From contig JAJUKC010000001.1 of assembly GCA_029264995.1 (NCBI GenBank), positions 62,001 to 126,000 of the forward strand: 64,000 bases of DNA, read 5' to 3'. The position numbers and the translations under genes are program-made. Under the pieces are notes generated by a model. The model was not told where the DNA came from, searched no databases, and saw only the letters and a program-made list of their open reading frames with translations. Numbering within the stretch: position 1 is the first letter of the stretch; each line of letters opens with the position of its first letter. Shown piece by piece: positions 9,701 to 20,700 of this stretch. The stretch comes from Marinobacter sp. GTDB lineage: Bacteria > Pseudomonadota > Gammaproteobacteria > Pseudomonadales > Oleiphilaceae.

Positions 9701-11149
9701 TCAGGCTTCTTCCGAGTCGTCCCTCAGACCATACTTTCGCACTTTCTCCACCAGTGTGGTGCGCCGTATCCGCAGCTTCTCGGCAGCGCGGGCAACCACG
9801 CCGCTGGCTTCATCCAGAGCCTGCTGAATCAACTGCTTTTCAAGATTGGAGAGATAATCCTTCAGATCGATGCCATTCACCGGCAGCAACGCCGGCGCGT
9901 CCAGCCCTACCAGCCCCGGTATTGACGAGGGCATACCGGAATCCTCTACCGGCCGATTCTCGTCGTAATCGTCCACATAGCGGAACTTCTTTGGCAGTTC
10001 CTGAACCCCGATCACGCCGTACGGATGCATGATGGCAAGGCGCTCCACCAGGTTCGCCAGCTCACGAACGTTGCCCGGCCAATCATGACGACACAGGCTC
10101 ATGATGGCCGCCGAGTTCATCCGCAATGAACCTCGCTTCTCTTTCTCCATCCGGGAAATCAGCTCGTTGATCAACAGCGGAATGTCCTCCACCCGCTCCC
10201 GGAGTGCCGGCATTTCGATCGGGAACACGTTCAGCCGGTAGTACAGATCCTCCCGGAAGTCTCCGGACTCAATCATGTCCTCGAGGTTCTTGTGGGTCGC
10301 CGCAATCACCCGTACGTCGGCGGTCTGGGTGCGGTTACTGCCCACTTTTTCAAAGGTGCGTTCCTGTAGAACCCGCAGAATCTTCACCTGCATGTTCAGG
10401 GGCATATCGCCAATTTCATCCAGGAACAAGGTGCCGCCTTCCGCCATCTCGAAGCGCCCCACCCTCGCCGTGATGGCACCGGTAAACGCGCCTTTCTCAT
10501 GGCCAAAGAGCTCGCTTTCCAGCAGCTCCGCCGGAATCGCACCACAGTTCACCGGCACAAACGGCTTGTCGCGGCGGGAGGAATGGTAATGCAAATTGCG
10601 GGCGACCACTTCCTTACCGGTACCGGATTCACCGGTAATGAGAACGCTCACATCTTTGTCAGCCACCTGCTCCATCAACTGACGCACCTGCTGGACTTTC
10701 CGGCTGGTTCCCACCAGGCTGCGGAACAGCTGTACGCCACGTTGCTGGCCGCGCTGCTGGTTGCGGCTGAACTGATCCCGATAGATCTGCGCCCGGTACA
10801 AGGAGTCCACGAACTTGGTGTAGTTCAGCGGCCACTCCATCCGTGCGATCACTCGCGCGGCATCATCCTCTGACAGCGCCTTGAGTTCAGGGTCGCCCAC
10901 CACCAACACCGGCACACCGGTCATGGCCCGGCATACCTTTTCTATGGCAGAGTCGGCCGAGGAGTCAGTTCCGTTGACCACCGCCACGGAAACACTATCC
11001 GAGGCCTGGTCGTCGTCACTTTCCAAAAGCGCCAAAGCCTCGTCACCGGCAATCACCTGCTCTTCACCGACAAACTCCAGAATGGTGACCAGATCTCGCC
11101 GTCTGGCTTCATCCTCACTCAGCACCAGCACTTTGTTATTTTTGGACAT
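9701..11149 (-). CDS. fleQ: Flagellar master regulator FleQ/FlrA (sigma-54-dependent)
   Basis: 482 aa AAA+ sigma54 activator ([33 protein letters not shown]) with FleQ-like N-terminus and HTH; upstream of fleSR. Confidence 0.92.
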   Translation of the reverse strand: MSKNNKVLVLSEDEARRRDLVTILEFVGEEQVIAGDEALALLESDDDQASDSVSVAVVNGTDSSADSAIEKVCRAMTGVPVLVVGDPELKALSEDDAARVIARMEWPLNYTKFVDSLYRAQIYRDQFSRNQQRGQQRGVQLFRSLVGTSRKVQQVRQLMEQVADKDVSVLITGESGTGKEVVARNLHYHSSRRDKPFVPVNCGAIPAELLESELFGHEKGAFTGAITARVGRFEMAEGGTLFLDEIGDMPLNMQVKILRVLQERTFEKVGSNRTQTADVRVIAATHKNLEDMIESGDFREDLYYRLNVFPIEMPALRERVEDIPLLINELISRMEKEKRGSLRMNSAAIMSLCRHDWPGNVRELANLVERLAIMHPYGVIGVQELPKKFRYVDDYDENRPVEDSGMPSSIPGLVGLDAPALLPVNGIDLKDYLSNLEKQLIQQALDEASGVVARAAEKLRIRRTTLVEKVRKYGLRDDSEEA

Positions 11150-11219
11150 TCACAGGAATCTCTTCATGGATTTGTGCGGTATTTAAGACCGTATGCCGGC
11201 CCGAGTCAATTTTATGACG

Positions 11220-11549
11220 CTATCTTTGACGATTTGAGGAGACGTTCTGATAAGTTTTGGCGGCGTTACGATTCTGACTAACCCCCTTCAATGAGGCTTT
11301 CGCCTCGTCGCGGGCCTTCACAGCGGCAGCATCAGCCTCGGCCACAAAGCGATTCAGCGCTTCCAGTCGCTCACGTACCAATGTGGCGTCGATTCGGCCC
11401 TGTTCGAGCTCAGCCATCAACGGCTCCACCGTTGGCCGAACCCGGGTATTGAGCTGGCTCAACTGTTCCCAGTCCTGGTTGTCCAGGGCCTGCTTCAATT
11501 CGTGTTGGAGCTGATCCAGATCGGAGAGGAGGGTATCAGGGTTGGCCAT
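11220..11549 (-). CDS. FliT-like flagellar protein
   Basis: Small helical protein MANPDTLLSDLDQLQHELKQALDNQDWEQLSQLNTRVRP; in the position fliT takes beside fleQ in Pseudomonas-type clusters. Confidence 0.6.
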   Translation of the reverse strand: MANPDTLLSDLDQLQHELKQALDNQDWEQLSQLNTRVRPTVEPLMAELEQGRIDATLVRERLEALNRFVAEADAAAVKARDEAKASLKGVSQNRNAAKTYQNVSSNRQR

Positions 11550-11630
11550 CAGCAATCTCCAGGGTTTGCAGGACAGGCTGGCCAACGGGAGGGCGCCACC
11601 GAAAAGCGATGGCGCCCCACAACCGGACGA

Positions 11631-12989
11631 TTAACGCCGAGCAGCCCGACGGGCCGCAGAGGCGGTGAACTCGTTACCACGATACCCCGGCGCAAAATTA
11701 TAGGCGGGGTAACCGTTGTCCAGACCATCAATGTAATAACGGTTAGCCTTCAGATCATACGTCATTTCCATGGTGGTCCAGAAGACCGGCTCGCTGTAGT
11801 AGCTGATATTGTGAGCCTCGGAAACGCGCCAGAGCTCGCCTTTCTCGTTGTATTCCTCGGAGACCAGAATCTGCCAGCTGTCCTCATCGATGTAGAACAC
11901 ACGGCGCTCGTAAATGTGGCCAATACCAGTACGGCGCTTGGCCTCTACCACCCAGACCCGGTGCAGCTCATAGCGGGCGAGTGTCTGGTTGATGTGGTTC
12001 GGGCGGATGACGTCCTCAGGGCGAACACTGGAATCGTGAAGCTTGTATCCGTTGTAGGGAACGAGCAGCTCCCGCTTGCCTTTGAGCTCCCAGTCATACT
12101 GGTTCGGAGCGCCGTTATACATGTCTTTCTGGTCTACCGAACGCAGCGAAGAGGAATTCGGCAGGTCGGTTTCATAGGCCAGATTCGGAGACCGACGCAG
12201 ACGTCGGGAACCGGCATCGTAACGCCAAGCAAGACGGGGTGAACGCACCTGGTCCAGCGTTTCGTGCACCAGGGTGATGGTGCCGGCCAGAGTGGTCGGG
12301 GCGATGGTCTCGGTCTTCAGATAGAAAATCTTGTTGTCGATATCCGCAAGATCTGCGCCTATCTGGCTATAGGCGAAGAAATAATCATAGTGGTTGACCA
12401 CCGGGTTGAAGGATCCGTCCACCTGGGGTGTGGCCGAGGCACTACGGAAGGATACTTCCTCACCACGGTACCGGAGAATGTGGTTCCAGATCGCTTCCAG
12501 ACCATTCTGCGGAATGGGGAACGGGCTGGTCATTATGGTGTCTCTTACCCCGTTGCCGTTGTCCAGCAACTCGGCCGTCAAGGCATTCTGGCGAAACTTT
12601 TCGTAAACATGCTCGGGAAATGCTGCTGTCCGACGGGTTTCATACACCGGCATGAAAAATTCCGGGCCATATTGCTCCAGCATCCGGATGTGGCCGTCCG
12701 ACAACTTGTCCCGGTAAAGGTCGAGGTTATCCCCTGTCACCACATAGAGTGCCTTGTCGCCAGGGAACGGATTGACTTCTACAGATCCCTCACGCCAGTT
12801 TGCCGGTGGCGTCGCAAGCCCACCATCCCAGGCTGGAATCGTGCCTGCCGCGTTACCCGCGCGCTCGGCACCAACCGGCGTTAACTCATTGTTCAGGCGC
12901 GCTGCTTCAGCTTGTGTTACTTTTGCCAGCAGCGGACTGGACGCCCCCATAACAGCAACTGCGATGGCAGCAATTAATCGGTTTCGCAT
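11631..12989 (-). CDS. DUF1329 domain-containing protein (secreted)
   Basis: Signal peptide MRNRLIAAIAVAVMGASSPLLAKV; LTPVGAERAGNAAGTIPAWDGG ... RRVFYIDEDSWQILV typical of DUF1329. Confidence 0.85.
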   Translation of the reverse strand: MRNRLIAAIAVAVMGASSPLLAKVTQAEAARLNNELTPVGAERAGNAAGTIPAWDGGLATPPANWREGSVEVNPFPGDKALYVVTGDNLDLYRDKLSDGHIRMLEQYGPEFFMPVYETRRTAAFPEHVYEKFRQNALTAELLDNGNGVRDTIMTSPFPIPQNGLEAIWNHILRYRGEEVSFRSASATPQVDGSFNPVVNHYDYFFAYSQIGADLADIDNKIFYLKTETIAPTTLAGTITLVHETLDQVRSPRLAWRYDAGSRRLRRSPNLAYETDLPNSSSLRSVDQKDMYNGAPNQYDWELKGKRELLVPYNGYKLHDSSVRPEDVIRPNHINQTLARYELHRVWVVEAKRRTGIGHIYERRVFYIDEDSWQILVSEEYNEKGELWRVSEAHNISYYSEPVFWTTMEMTYDLKANRYYIDGLDNGYPAYNFAPGYRGNEFTASAARRAARR

Positions 12990-13206
12990 CCTCAACCTCC
13001 AGCGTGAGTCACATGAGTGGTCAATACTCACCCAATTTGACGCTCTTTTTGCCAGTTTCAAACGCCCGTTTCAAGTGGTTGTTTGTGTTTCTTGTGAAAC
13101 GGTATTTCCACAAAGCGGACAGAGCGAGAAATAAACAGCCAGAAATGGTAAACTCCTAAAGTTTTACCGGCCCTGTTTCTCTGGTTTTCTGCTCGAAGGT
13201 TTCTTC

Positions 13207-13689
13207 ATGGCGTCGCAATGGCATTCCCTGGTTTCACAAAAGCTGTTTCTGGCCAAAACGTTATTGGCCCGGGTTGAGCAAGATGCCGCGGCGACAGCGC
13301 CAGAACGGGAAGCTCAGCTGCAAGGAGCGATTGAGCTGCTGCTGCGGGCGCGCAAGCTTCTGCTGGTAATGATCGCCCGGTGCCACCAGAACAAAGCCGA
13401 CAGGCCAGCTTCCGTTGACGAGCTGGAGGCCCTGCTTCCCTACCCGATTGCGGAAACCGAAACGCTGAGGGAACTATCAGAAACGTCGGGCAGCTGGTGG
13501 CAGCATCTGAACCAGCTGGAAGCGGCGGCTGCGGAGCCGCCCAAAACGCGGAAAACCGTAACGGAAGAAAACATCATTGCGGTCTCGGCAGACCAGGGAC
13601 CAGATCGGTCCGTTCAGGCTCTGAACAAGGTACTGGCCGCCATGACTGTTTTGGCCAGAGAGATAGACGAGCAACACAGCGAGTGGTAA
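13207..13689 (+). CDS. Conserved hypothetical (DUF6586-like) next to sulA/lexA
   Basis: 160 aa; family name inferred from Pseudomonas-type lexA-sulA neighbourhood and sequence character. Confidence 0.6.
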   Translation: MASQWHSLVSQKLFLAKTLLARVEQDAAATAPEREAQLQGAIELLLRARKLLLVMIARCHQNKADRPASVDELEALLPYPIAETETLRELSETSGSWWQHLNQLEAAAAEPPKTRKTVTEENIIAVSADQGPDRSVQALNKVLAAMTVLAREIDEQHSEW

Positions 13690-13746
13690 TCCGCCTGGCG
13701 GAGCCAATCCATTAACATACGCTGACAGCAGATATAGGTTGAATGA

Positions 13747-14007
13747 ATGTCACCTTCGTTTTTTGAAATTGTACAACTCGCCGATGGCGACTATGCGCTT
13801 CGCCGGATTGATGATGACGCGGCTCCACTGGTGCGCATTTCTTTCTCGGATGAAGCCCGGGAGATGCTGGAAGATCGGGACATGAACGTCGCCAAGGCCA
13901 TGATTGCCGCAGGCATAGAGGCCGCTGGCAACATCAGCCACGATATTGACTGGGAAGAGGACGAAAGCGAGTTCGCCGACAGTCAGCCCCACTACACCCT
14001 GCACTGA
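13747..14007 (+). CDS. Small acidic conserved hypothetical protein
   Basis: 86 aa ORF with good start context, stops just before convergent sulA. Confidence 0.6.
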   Translation: MSPSFFEIVQLADGDYALRRIDDDAAPLVRISFSDEAREMLEDRDMNVAKAMIAAGIEAAGNISHDIDWEEDESEFADSQPHYTLH

Positions 14008-14014
14008 GCACTTT

Positions 14015-14509
14015 TTATCTCTGGCGCAACACCACACCGTGGCTATTGCCCTTGGCTGATGCCTTTTGCAATGTTTCCAGCGCCGCACGACCCAGTTTGT
14101 GAGTCCAGAGCACAACGGCATGGCAGGTGCCTGCGCCCAGCGCTCGCTCAGCGAGCTGTTGTGCCGGGAACTCTGCCGTTGACCGCAACACCAGAATTTC
14201 ACTGGCCACAATGCCATGCATTTTCTGCCATTTGGCCACCAGGGACTGGGGAGGATCAATCCACGCCAGCCAGCGTTTCTCCTGGTTCAGTTGTGTGAGC
14301 ATTGGCAGCAGGAGCTGGAAGTTCTCTACCTGCTCCTCCGGAAGGATAATCTCGGTAACGTTACCACCGAAGCCAGAAGCTGAACGCCGCTCCGAACCAG
14401 ACGTTGCCGCCCTGGCAGCTGGCGCCCGAGCGCCAGAGGAAACTGCGCCAGCCGGAACAACAGCTGCCGGCTGAAATGCCATGTTCTGAGTGAAGCTCAA
14501 CTGTTCCAT
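14015..14509 (-). CDS. sulA: SOS cell-division inhibitor SulA
   Basis: LLPMLTQLNQEKRWLAWIDPPQ ... CHAVVLWTHKL SulA-like; directly downstream of lexA. Confidence 0.85.
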   Translation of the reverse strand: MEQLSFTQNMAFQPAAVVPAGAVSSGARAPAARAATSGSERRSASGFGGNVTEIILPEEQVENFQLLLPMLTQLNQEKRWLAWIDPPQSLVAKWQKMHGIVASEILVLRSTAEFPAQQLAERALGAGTCHAVVLWTHKLGRAALETLQKASAKGNSHGVVLRQR

Positions 14510-14548
14510 TACTCACCTACCTGCGCCATGCGCTGCCGAATACGGTAT

Positions 14549-15157
14549 TCAGTGAAGATCGGAGCGGCGGATAACACCCACCCCGAGACCTTCAATAAAC
14601 AATTCCTGCTCCGTGAGATCGACCTCAATCGGAGCAAACTCTTCATTCTCTGCAATCAGCCAGACTTTGTTGCCTTCCCTGCGGAACCGTTTGACCGTAA
14701 CTTCCTCACCAACACGCGCGACAACAATCTGACCGTTGTGGACATCCTGGGTGCTGTGCACCGCCAGCAAATCACCATCCAGAATCCCGATGTCTTTCAT
14801 GCTCATCCCACGCACCCGCAACAGATAATCTGCTGACGGAGAGAAGAAACCCGGCTGCAACGTGCAGTGATCTTCAATATGCTCCTGCGCCAGGATCGGG
14901 CTACCGGCAGCAACCTGCCCGATAACAGGAAGCCCCAGATCTTCTTCGGCCTCCGGCAGGCGGATACCCCGGCTGGCTCCCGGCACCATCTCAATGGCGC
15001 CTTTTCTGGCCAGCGCCCTCAGGTGTTCTTCTGCGGCGTTGGCGGAACGGAATCCCAGCTCTGCGGCAATTTCGGCCCTGGTGGGCGGGTAGCCGGTTTC
15101 ATCCACGTAACGTCGGATGATGTCCAGCACCTGGGATTGTCTTGCAGTCAGTTTCAT
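14549..15157 (-). CDS. lexA: LexA repressor
   Basis: [51 protein letters not shown] cleavage site region. Confidence 0.97.
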   Translation of the reverse strand: MKLTARQSQVLDIIRRYVDETGYPPTRAEIAAELGFRSANAAEEHLRALARKGAIEMVPGASRGIRLPEAEEDLGLPVIGQVAAGSPILAQEHIEDHCTLQPGFFSPSADYLLRVRGMSMKDIGILDGDLLAVHSTQDVHNGQIVVARVGEEVTVKRFRREGNKVWLIAENEEFAPIEVDLTEQELFIEGLGVGVIRRSDLH

Positions 15158-15181
15158 CAGTCGGGCTCCGGAATCTCAATC

Positions 15182-15197
15182 CTGTTTTTTTATACAG
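15182..15197. promoter_or_regulatory. LexA (SOS) box upstream of lexA
   Basis: CTGTTTTTTTATACAG = CTG-N10-CAG, 25 bp upstream of the lexA start. Confidence 0.8.
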
Positions 15198-15326
15198 TGA
15201 ACTGACTATATACAGTGTTTTATCCAGTGTAAAGCCCCCTCCGTTTCGTTTCCTTCCTGTAACAGGCGAGCACCAGCCTGTATGTTATGGTGACGGAAAC
15301 CAGACACAGGGAAGCCATAACCAACC

Positions 15327-16328
15327 ATGACCGCAAACGATCGCTGCAAGATGCCGGAACGCAAGACAAATCGGGACGGCCAGGAACGAAAAGTCGGGGT
15401 TGAGATTGAACTGTCCGGCCTGACCTACGAGGCCCTGGTCGCGCACGCTGCCCGCCTGCTTGGGGGTGAGCCGGAGCTGACATCCCGTTATGTCACCCGA
15501 CTGGACACCGATGCCGGGGTTTTCACCATCGAACTGGACTCTGATCCCATCAAAGATCTGGACCTCGCCGATGAACGGCTCCCGGAATCCATTCGGGAGC
15601 TCGGCAACCACGCCATGGATGTCATTGACTTTGCCGCCGAAAAGATTGTCCCTCTGGAGATTGTAGGGCCGCCGCTGGCAATGTCGGCCCTGGACATGAT
15701 CGAGAATCTGGTAGACGAGCTTCGAGGCCTGGGTGCTGAAGGCAGCCGGGAGGCCATCTACTTTGCGTTCGGGCTTCAGCTCAACCCGGAACTGCCCGAC
15801 CTCGAACCCGACACCCTGGTTCATTACCTGCAAGCGTTCGCACTGCTGTATGACTGGCTCAAATCCCGACACCAACTGGATATCAGCCGGAAATTCACCA
15901 CCTACATTGAGCCCTGGAGCAGTCGGTATACCGATAAACTGATGGCAGACGATTACCGTCCTGATCTGGACACGCTGATGAGGGACTACCTCCACTACAA
16001 CCCGACCCGGAACAAGGCATTGGATCTTCTGCCACTGTTCGCTCATCTGAACGAATCACTGTTGTCCGAATACGTTCAGGATCCCAGAATCAAGAGTCGT
16101 CCCACCCTGCACTACCGGCTGCCGGATTGTGATATCGACAACCCGAAATGGCATTTCTCCTCAGTCTGGAACGATTGGGTAGTGCTGGAGCAACTTGCCA
16201 ATAACAGCCAGGATCTAGACGCCCTGCGGCAAGAATTCCACAGAGCCCGGAAGTTCAGTTTCCACAATCTCACCCACTCCTGGCGTGAGACCACCGATGA
16301 CTGGCTGCATCAGCACGGTTATGTCTGA
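15327..16328 (+). CDS. Amidoligase family protein
   Basis: N-terminus KVGVEIELSGLTYEAL, then DTDAGVFTIELDSDP resembling COOH-NH2 ligase-type (PF12224) amidoligases; coupled to GATase gene. Confidence 0.85.
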   Translation: MTANDRCKMPERKTNRDGQERKVGVEIELSGLTYEALVAHAARLLGGEPELTSRYVTRLDTDAGVFTIELDSDPIKDLDLADERLPESIRELGNHAMDVIDFAAEKIVPLEIVGPPLAMSALDMIENLVDELRGLGAEGSREAIYFAFGLQLNPELPDLEPDTLVHYLQAFALLYDWLKSRHQLDISRKFTTYIEPWSSRYTDKLMADDYRPDLDTLMRDYLHYNPTRNKALDLLPLFAHLNESLLSEYVQDPRIKSRPTLHYRLPDCDIDNPKWHFSSVWNDWVVLEQLANNSQDLDALRQEFHRARKFSFHNLTHSWRETTDDWLHQHGYV

Positions 16329-17058
16329 CCGGGAAACTGAAACAGACGTTCCCGGCCTCACCATTGGCATCAGTGGTCCGGCCCGGCGAAGCATGGCTCA
16401 TCGGCTGATCAGCCTGGGTCTGCGCCTGCACGGTGCCAGAACCCATTACATACGCCCGGGCGACCGAACCAACGTGGAACTGCTGGACGGGCTGGTGCTT
16501 TCGGGCGGCACCCACGTGCATCCCGGCCGCTATGGTCAACAACCCCAGGTGACGGCCAGGTATGACCTGAAACGGGATGCTACCGACACCGAGCTCCTCC
16601 GCCAGGCGGAGGCGATTAACATTCCGGTGCTGGGTATCTGCCGCGGCGCACAGTTTATCAACGTCTTTCACGGCGGGTCCCTGTGCCAGAACGTTACCCC
16701 GTTGCGGGTACATACCCGACATCGACCTTTGTTATTACCCCTCCAAACGGTTCGCCTGGTCCGGGACAGCCGGCTGGGAGGCCTGATGTACAGCCACGTG
16801 ATTGGCGCCAACCGTATTCACAGCCAGGCCATCAAGCGCCTTGGACAGGATCTCAGAGTGACGGCCGTAGACAACGACCTGTTTGTGCAGGCCATCGAAA
16901 ATACCGGCCGACAATGGTTGATGGGAGTCCAGTGGCACCCCGAATACCTGCTTTACCACACCGGGCACCGGCGCATCTTCAGCCATTTTGTGCATGCCGC
17001 CCGCGCCCGGAAACTGGAACGACTGGACAACCGGGAAGGCCCGGAGCTCCACTCATAA
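16321..17058 (+). CDS. Class I glutamine amidotransferase / gamma-glutamyl hydrolase family (peptidase C26)
   Basis: LSGGTHVHPGRY, PVLGICRGAQFINV (Cys nucleophile), GVQWHPEYL; ATG overlaps amidoligase stop. Confidence 0.92.
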   Translation: MSDRETETDVPGLTIGISGPARRSMAHRLISLGLRLHGARTHYIRPGDRTNVELLDGLVLSGGTHVHPGRYGQQPQVTARYDLKRDATDTELLRQAEAINIPVLGICRGAQFINVFHGGSLCQNVTPLRVHTRHRPLLLPLQTVRLVRDSRLGGLMYSHVIGANRIHSQAIKRLGQDLRVTAVDNDLFVQAIENTGRQWLMGVQWHPEYLLYHTGHRRIFSHFVHAARARKLERLDNREGPELHS

Positions 17059-17069
17059 GGAGAATGATC

Positions 17070-17753
17070 ATGACCAAACACCGATTTCCACTTGCGCTTG
17101 TTGCCGCCCTCGCGACACTGCCAGCCGCCGCCAGTGCCGGAGAAGTGAGCCTGAATGGCGAAGGCATTGTTCGCTATGAACCGGACAGCGCCAGATTGCA
17201 GTTCACCGTCACGGCCGAGCATCCGGATGCGGCAAAAGCCTCTGAACAGGTGTCGGCAACCATGGCCGAATGGCGCCAGGCCATTGGGGACTATCGTAAC
17301 GAGCTGGACGATTATTCTGATGCCGACCTCAGTGTTTATACCCGCATGGTGCCTACGAGAGAGCAAGGCCAGGATCCGGAGCGGGTGTCGGTGGCCAGCC
17401 AGACCGTCAGCTTCTCGATCAACGATCTGGATCTGTTGAATCCGTTGATCGGCGAGGCAAACAAGCTGGGGCTGCAATATCATCTTGGCAGCCATCAGTT
17501 CTTCCATTCTGATGAACAAGGGCTGGAACGGGAGGCTCTGGCTCGGGCCATTGCCGATGCCAGAAGCCGCTGCGAGTTTGTCGCCCGGCAACTCGACCAG
17601 CGCTGTGGCGATGTGGTCACCCTGAACGTGAATGGCGGCCATCGCCCGGTACCGATGATGCGAGCGGAATCGAAAATGGCCGGTGATGCGGTGTCAAGCG
17701 TGGGCCCCAGGGAAATCCAGGCCACCGTCAGCGCCACCTTCGAACTGGACTGA
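17070..17753 (+). CDS. SIMPL (DUF541) domain periplasmic protein
   Basis: Signal peptide then LNGEGIVRYEPDSARLQFTVTAEHPDAAKASEQVSATM; SIMPL architecture. Confidence 0.88.
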   Translation: MTKHRFPLALVAALATLPAAASAGEVSLNGEGIVRYEPDSARLQFTVTAEHPDAAKASEQVSATMAEWRQAIGDYRNELDDYSDADLSVYTRMVPTREQGQDPERVSVASQTVSFSINDLDLLNPLIGEANKLGLQYHLGSHQFFHSDEQGLEREALARAIADARSRCEFVARQLDQRCGDVVTLNVNGGHRPVPMMRAESKMAGDAVSSVGPREIQATVSATFELD

Positions 17754-17762
17754 CCCGGCCGC

Positions 17763-20700
17763 TCAGAAGTTCCTTGTATAGAAAATGTCCAGCGAAGCCG
17801 CCAGGCCACTGGCGGCCTCCAGATAAAAGTAGCGGCCCAGATCGTAACGCAGGGCCACTGTGGTGATAGGCTCAAATATGCCAACACCATAACGCAGGCT
17901 CAGTTCGTCTGTGATGTAACCGCTCGCCACCACAGAGGCCTGTTCCCCGGAACCCTCCGCCTCCAATGTCAGGTTACGGATACCCAGTTCGTTTCCGATA
18001 CCTTGTGTGATCTTGCTGGCCTGGGTAAGACCGAGTGACAACGCAGCCTGGCTCATCTGCCCCTCATCACCCTGGCCCCGGGGCGGGCGGCCGAGAATAA
18101 CGTAGGACAAAGCATCACTCTGCGGCATTGACGGTTCCGAGAACACTTCCGTTTCCGGCGCGTCTACCGGGCCAGACAACCGAATGCCGGCAACCACGGT
18201 ATCGACTTCACGCACCGCCTCAATGTCCAGGTAAGGCCGGGTAAGCGCGCCCACAAAAAGGATACGGGCACGGCGCAAATCCAGTTCCTGGCCAAAGGCC
18301 TCATAGCGACCATTCACTAACTGCAGCGCACCCCGTGTGTCCATGTTGTTGCCAATGCGCAACGTGCCTTCGAGGTTACCGGTGACGCCAAAAGCATCAA
18401 ACGATACCTCATCCTCACCCACCACCACAGTGACGTCCATCAGCATGGACCGAATGGTCGGCTCTTCCCGTTCGACACCCACAATGACTTCATCCTCGGA
18501 GACTGACACCGCCGATGGGGGCACGCTCTGGATTTCGATGTCGCCTCTGGGCACCTCAACGCGGCCGGAAACCGACAGCTCGCCAGCCTTGAAGGCAATA
18601 TCCAGATCCGGCCCCACCTCCAGCCGGGCATAAGGCTCCAGCGTCACCGGCAATCGATCGCCTTTCAGATTGACCGCAAGTTGCGGCGTCTGCGCCCAGG
18701 CCAGGGTTCCGGAGACCTCCCCCTGACTGCGGTCATTGCTTTGCCAGCGCCCGCTGATATCGGCCGACTGCCCCCGGAACTCAAGGACAACGAGTAATTC
18801 CTCCAGCGGCAGGGGCAGACCAGGATCGAACACGCGCCCGTCACTCAGCACCAACTCGCCGGTGACTTCAGGCTTCATCAACGGGCCGGCCAATCGGCCA
18901 CTGCCATTAACCTGCCCCTGAATGTCTTCAATACCGGTAAAGGCCGAGAGAAAGGCAAGATTGAGGGACTGGAGCCGGAATTCACCATCAACCGATCGGT
19001 CACTGGCCAGAGGATCCACGGCAAGCTCCAGGTCAAACTGGCCAAGTTCCGGGCCGTTGAAATCCAGGCTGACATTGGCCTCCTCCGGTTTAAGGCGAGC
19101 CTCAACCACCAGCTGCTCATGGCGAATTGGCTGCCAGTCGTCCAGCACCAGAACACCAAACTCGCCGGCACCGGCATCAACCCGGATACTGCCGTCGGGA
19201 CCCGCATCCGTGAGTGTCAGGGCAATGTCGGCATCTATGGTCGACTGCCACCGGAAGGTCTCTGGAAACAGCGGCGCCAGTGCGCTGGCAGGAAAACCCC
19301 GCACTTCATAGGCAATACGGGAGTCCGGCCACAGTCTCTGGTCACCTGCACAGACCGAGCTTTGCTGCCAGCGCCAGCAGTGGCTGCCAAGCTCAAGAGC
19401 CCCGGCCACATAAGAAAGATCCGCCCCTGTATCCAGCTGCCAGACCTGCCCCGGCTCTGGTACTGAAATCTGGCCACGGGCCAGCTGTCCGCGCCAATCC
19501 GACAGTTGCTCTCCCAGCCCGCCGTCGAATTCCAGCTCAATCGAGGCTTCGGGATGATCGGCTTGCACAGCCAAAGTGTGGCGCTCCCGGGTGCCGCTGA
19601 GCGAGGCCACGACTTTGTCCAGTTCCTGGCCAGCCAGACGCAGCTCAGTGCCGGACAACTCAAGGTCAATCCTCCCGTCACCGCCCAGACCAGCTTCAAG
19701 CTGCGCCTCGGTGACCAGGAACTGATCCTGCCAGGCAAGATTGCCCGCCGTCAGTGAAAGCTCACCTTCCAGAGCTTCCGGCGAGCCAGAGAGCCGAAGC
19801 CGTCCGGCAGCCTCCCCGGCAAGATCGGCCAACAACTGTTGCGGTGCGGCAAGATCAAAACGCAGGTCGCCCGACAGGGATTCGCCATACCGCCCGCTGC
19901 CCTCAAGCCGGTTATCCCCAACAGCAAGGGCCAGGTTCTGCACAACCCAGTCCTGGCCCTGAGTGGAGAGCTTTCCTTTTGCCTGCGCTGGCTGCTGCCG
20001 CCATTGGCCGCTGAGGTCGATATCGGCGAATAACTCGGGCAGTGCCCCGTCCCGCAACTGACCTCTGGTGGCCACGGTTCCGTTCAAACGTGCTTCCAGC
20101 AGCGGCACCCAATAACCCGGATTGAATCGATCGAGATCAAACTGCGCCTCCCAGCCCAGAGGCCCGGAAAACACCAGTTCTGCCTGGCCGGAAAGCGCGC
20201 CAGCACCGGTGGTCATATCCAGTTGGCTGAGGGTCACCGACTGCAGGTCGCCCACCAGCCGGGACGTGAGTTCGGCCTCCCCCAGGGGCCCGGCCACGGA
20301 AGCGTCCAGCTCCGCCTGATAACGACCATCACGGTACTGAACCTGGCCATCCAGACGGTTCAGTGCAACCGGTGGAGATTCCAGACCCGGAATCAGGCCA
20401 TACCAGGGAAACCCGTCCAGGGTTATGTCGGCATTGGCATCAATACCATCACGCCATGAAACATTGCCGTTCGCGCCGAAGCGCCCTTCGGAATTGCCCT
20501 CCCGATCCCGGGCGATCATCGAAACTTCAACGCCGGAAGCGCCTTGGAGGGTCACCAGACCCTGAACTGACGCCTCCACCGGCCCGGTGGACGCCGGCAG
20601 CATTGCCCGGGTTCGGGTATTGAAACCCCGAGCCAGACTGCCATCGAGTTCCAGCCGCCATTGGCCCAGCGTCAGGGTTTCGGGTACAGAGCTGTGCGGC

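Noticed and set aside
15202-15215. Second LexA box
   Set aside because: Spacing is CTG-N8-CAG, not N10; kept only as a possible decayed operator
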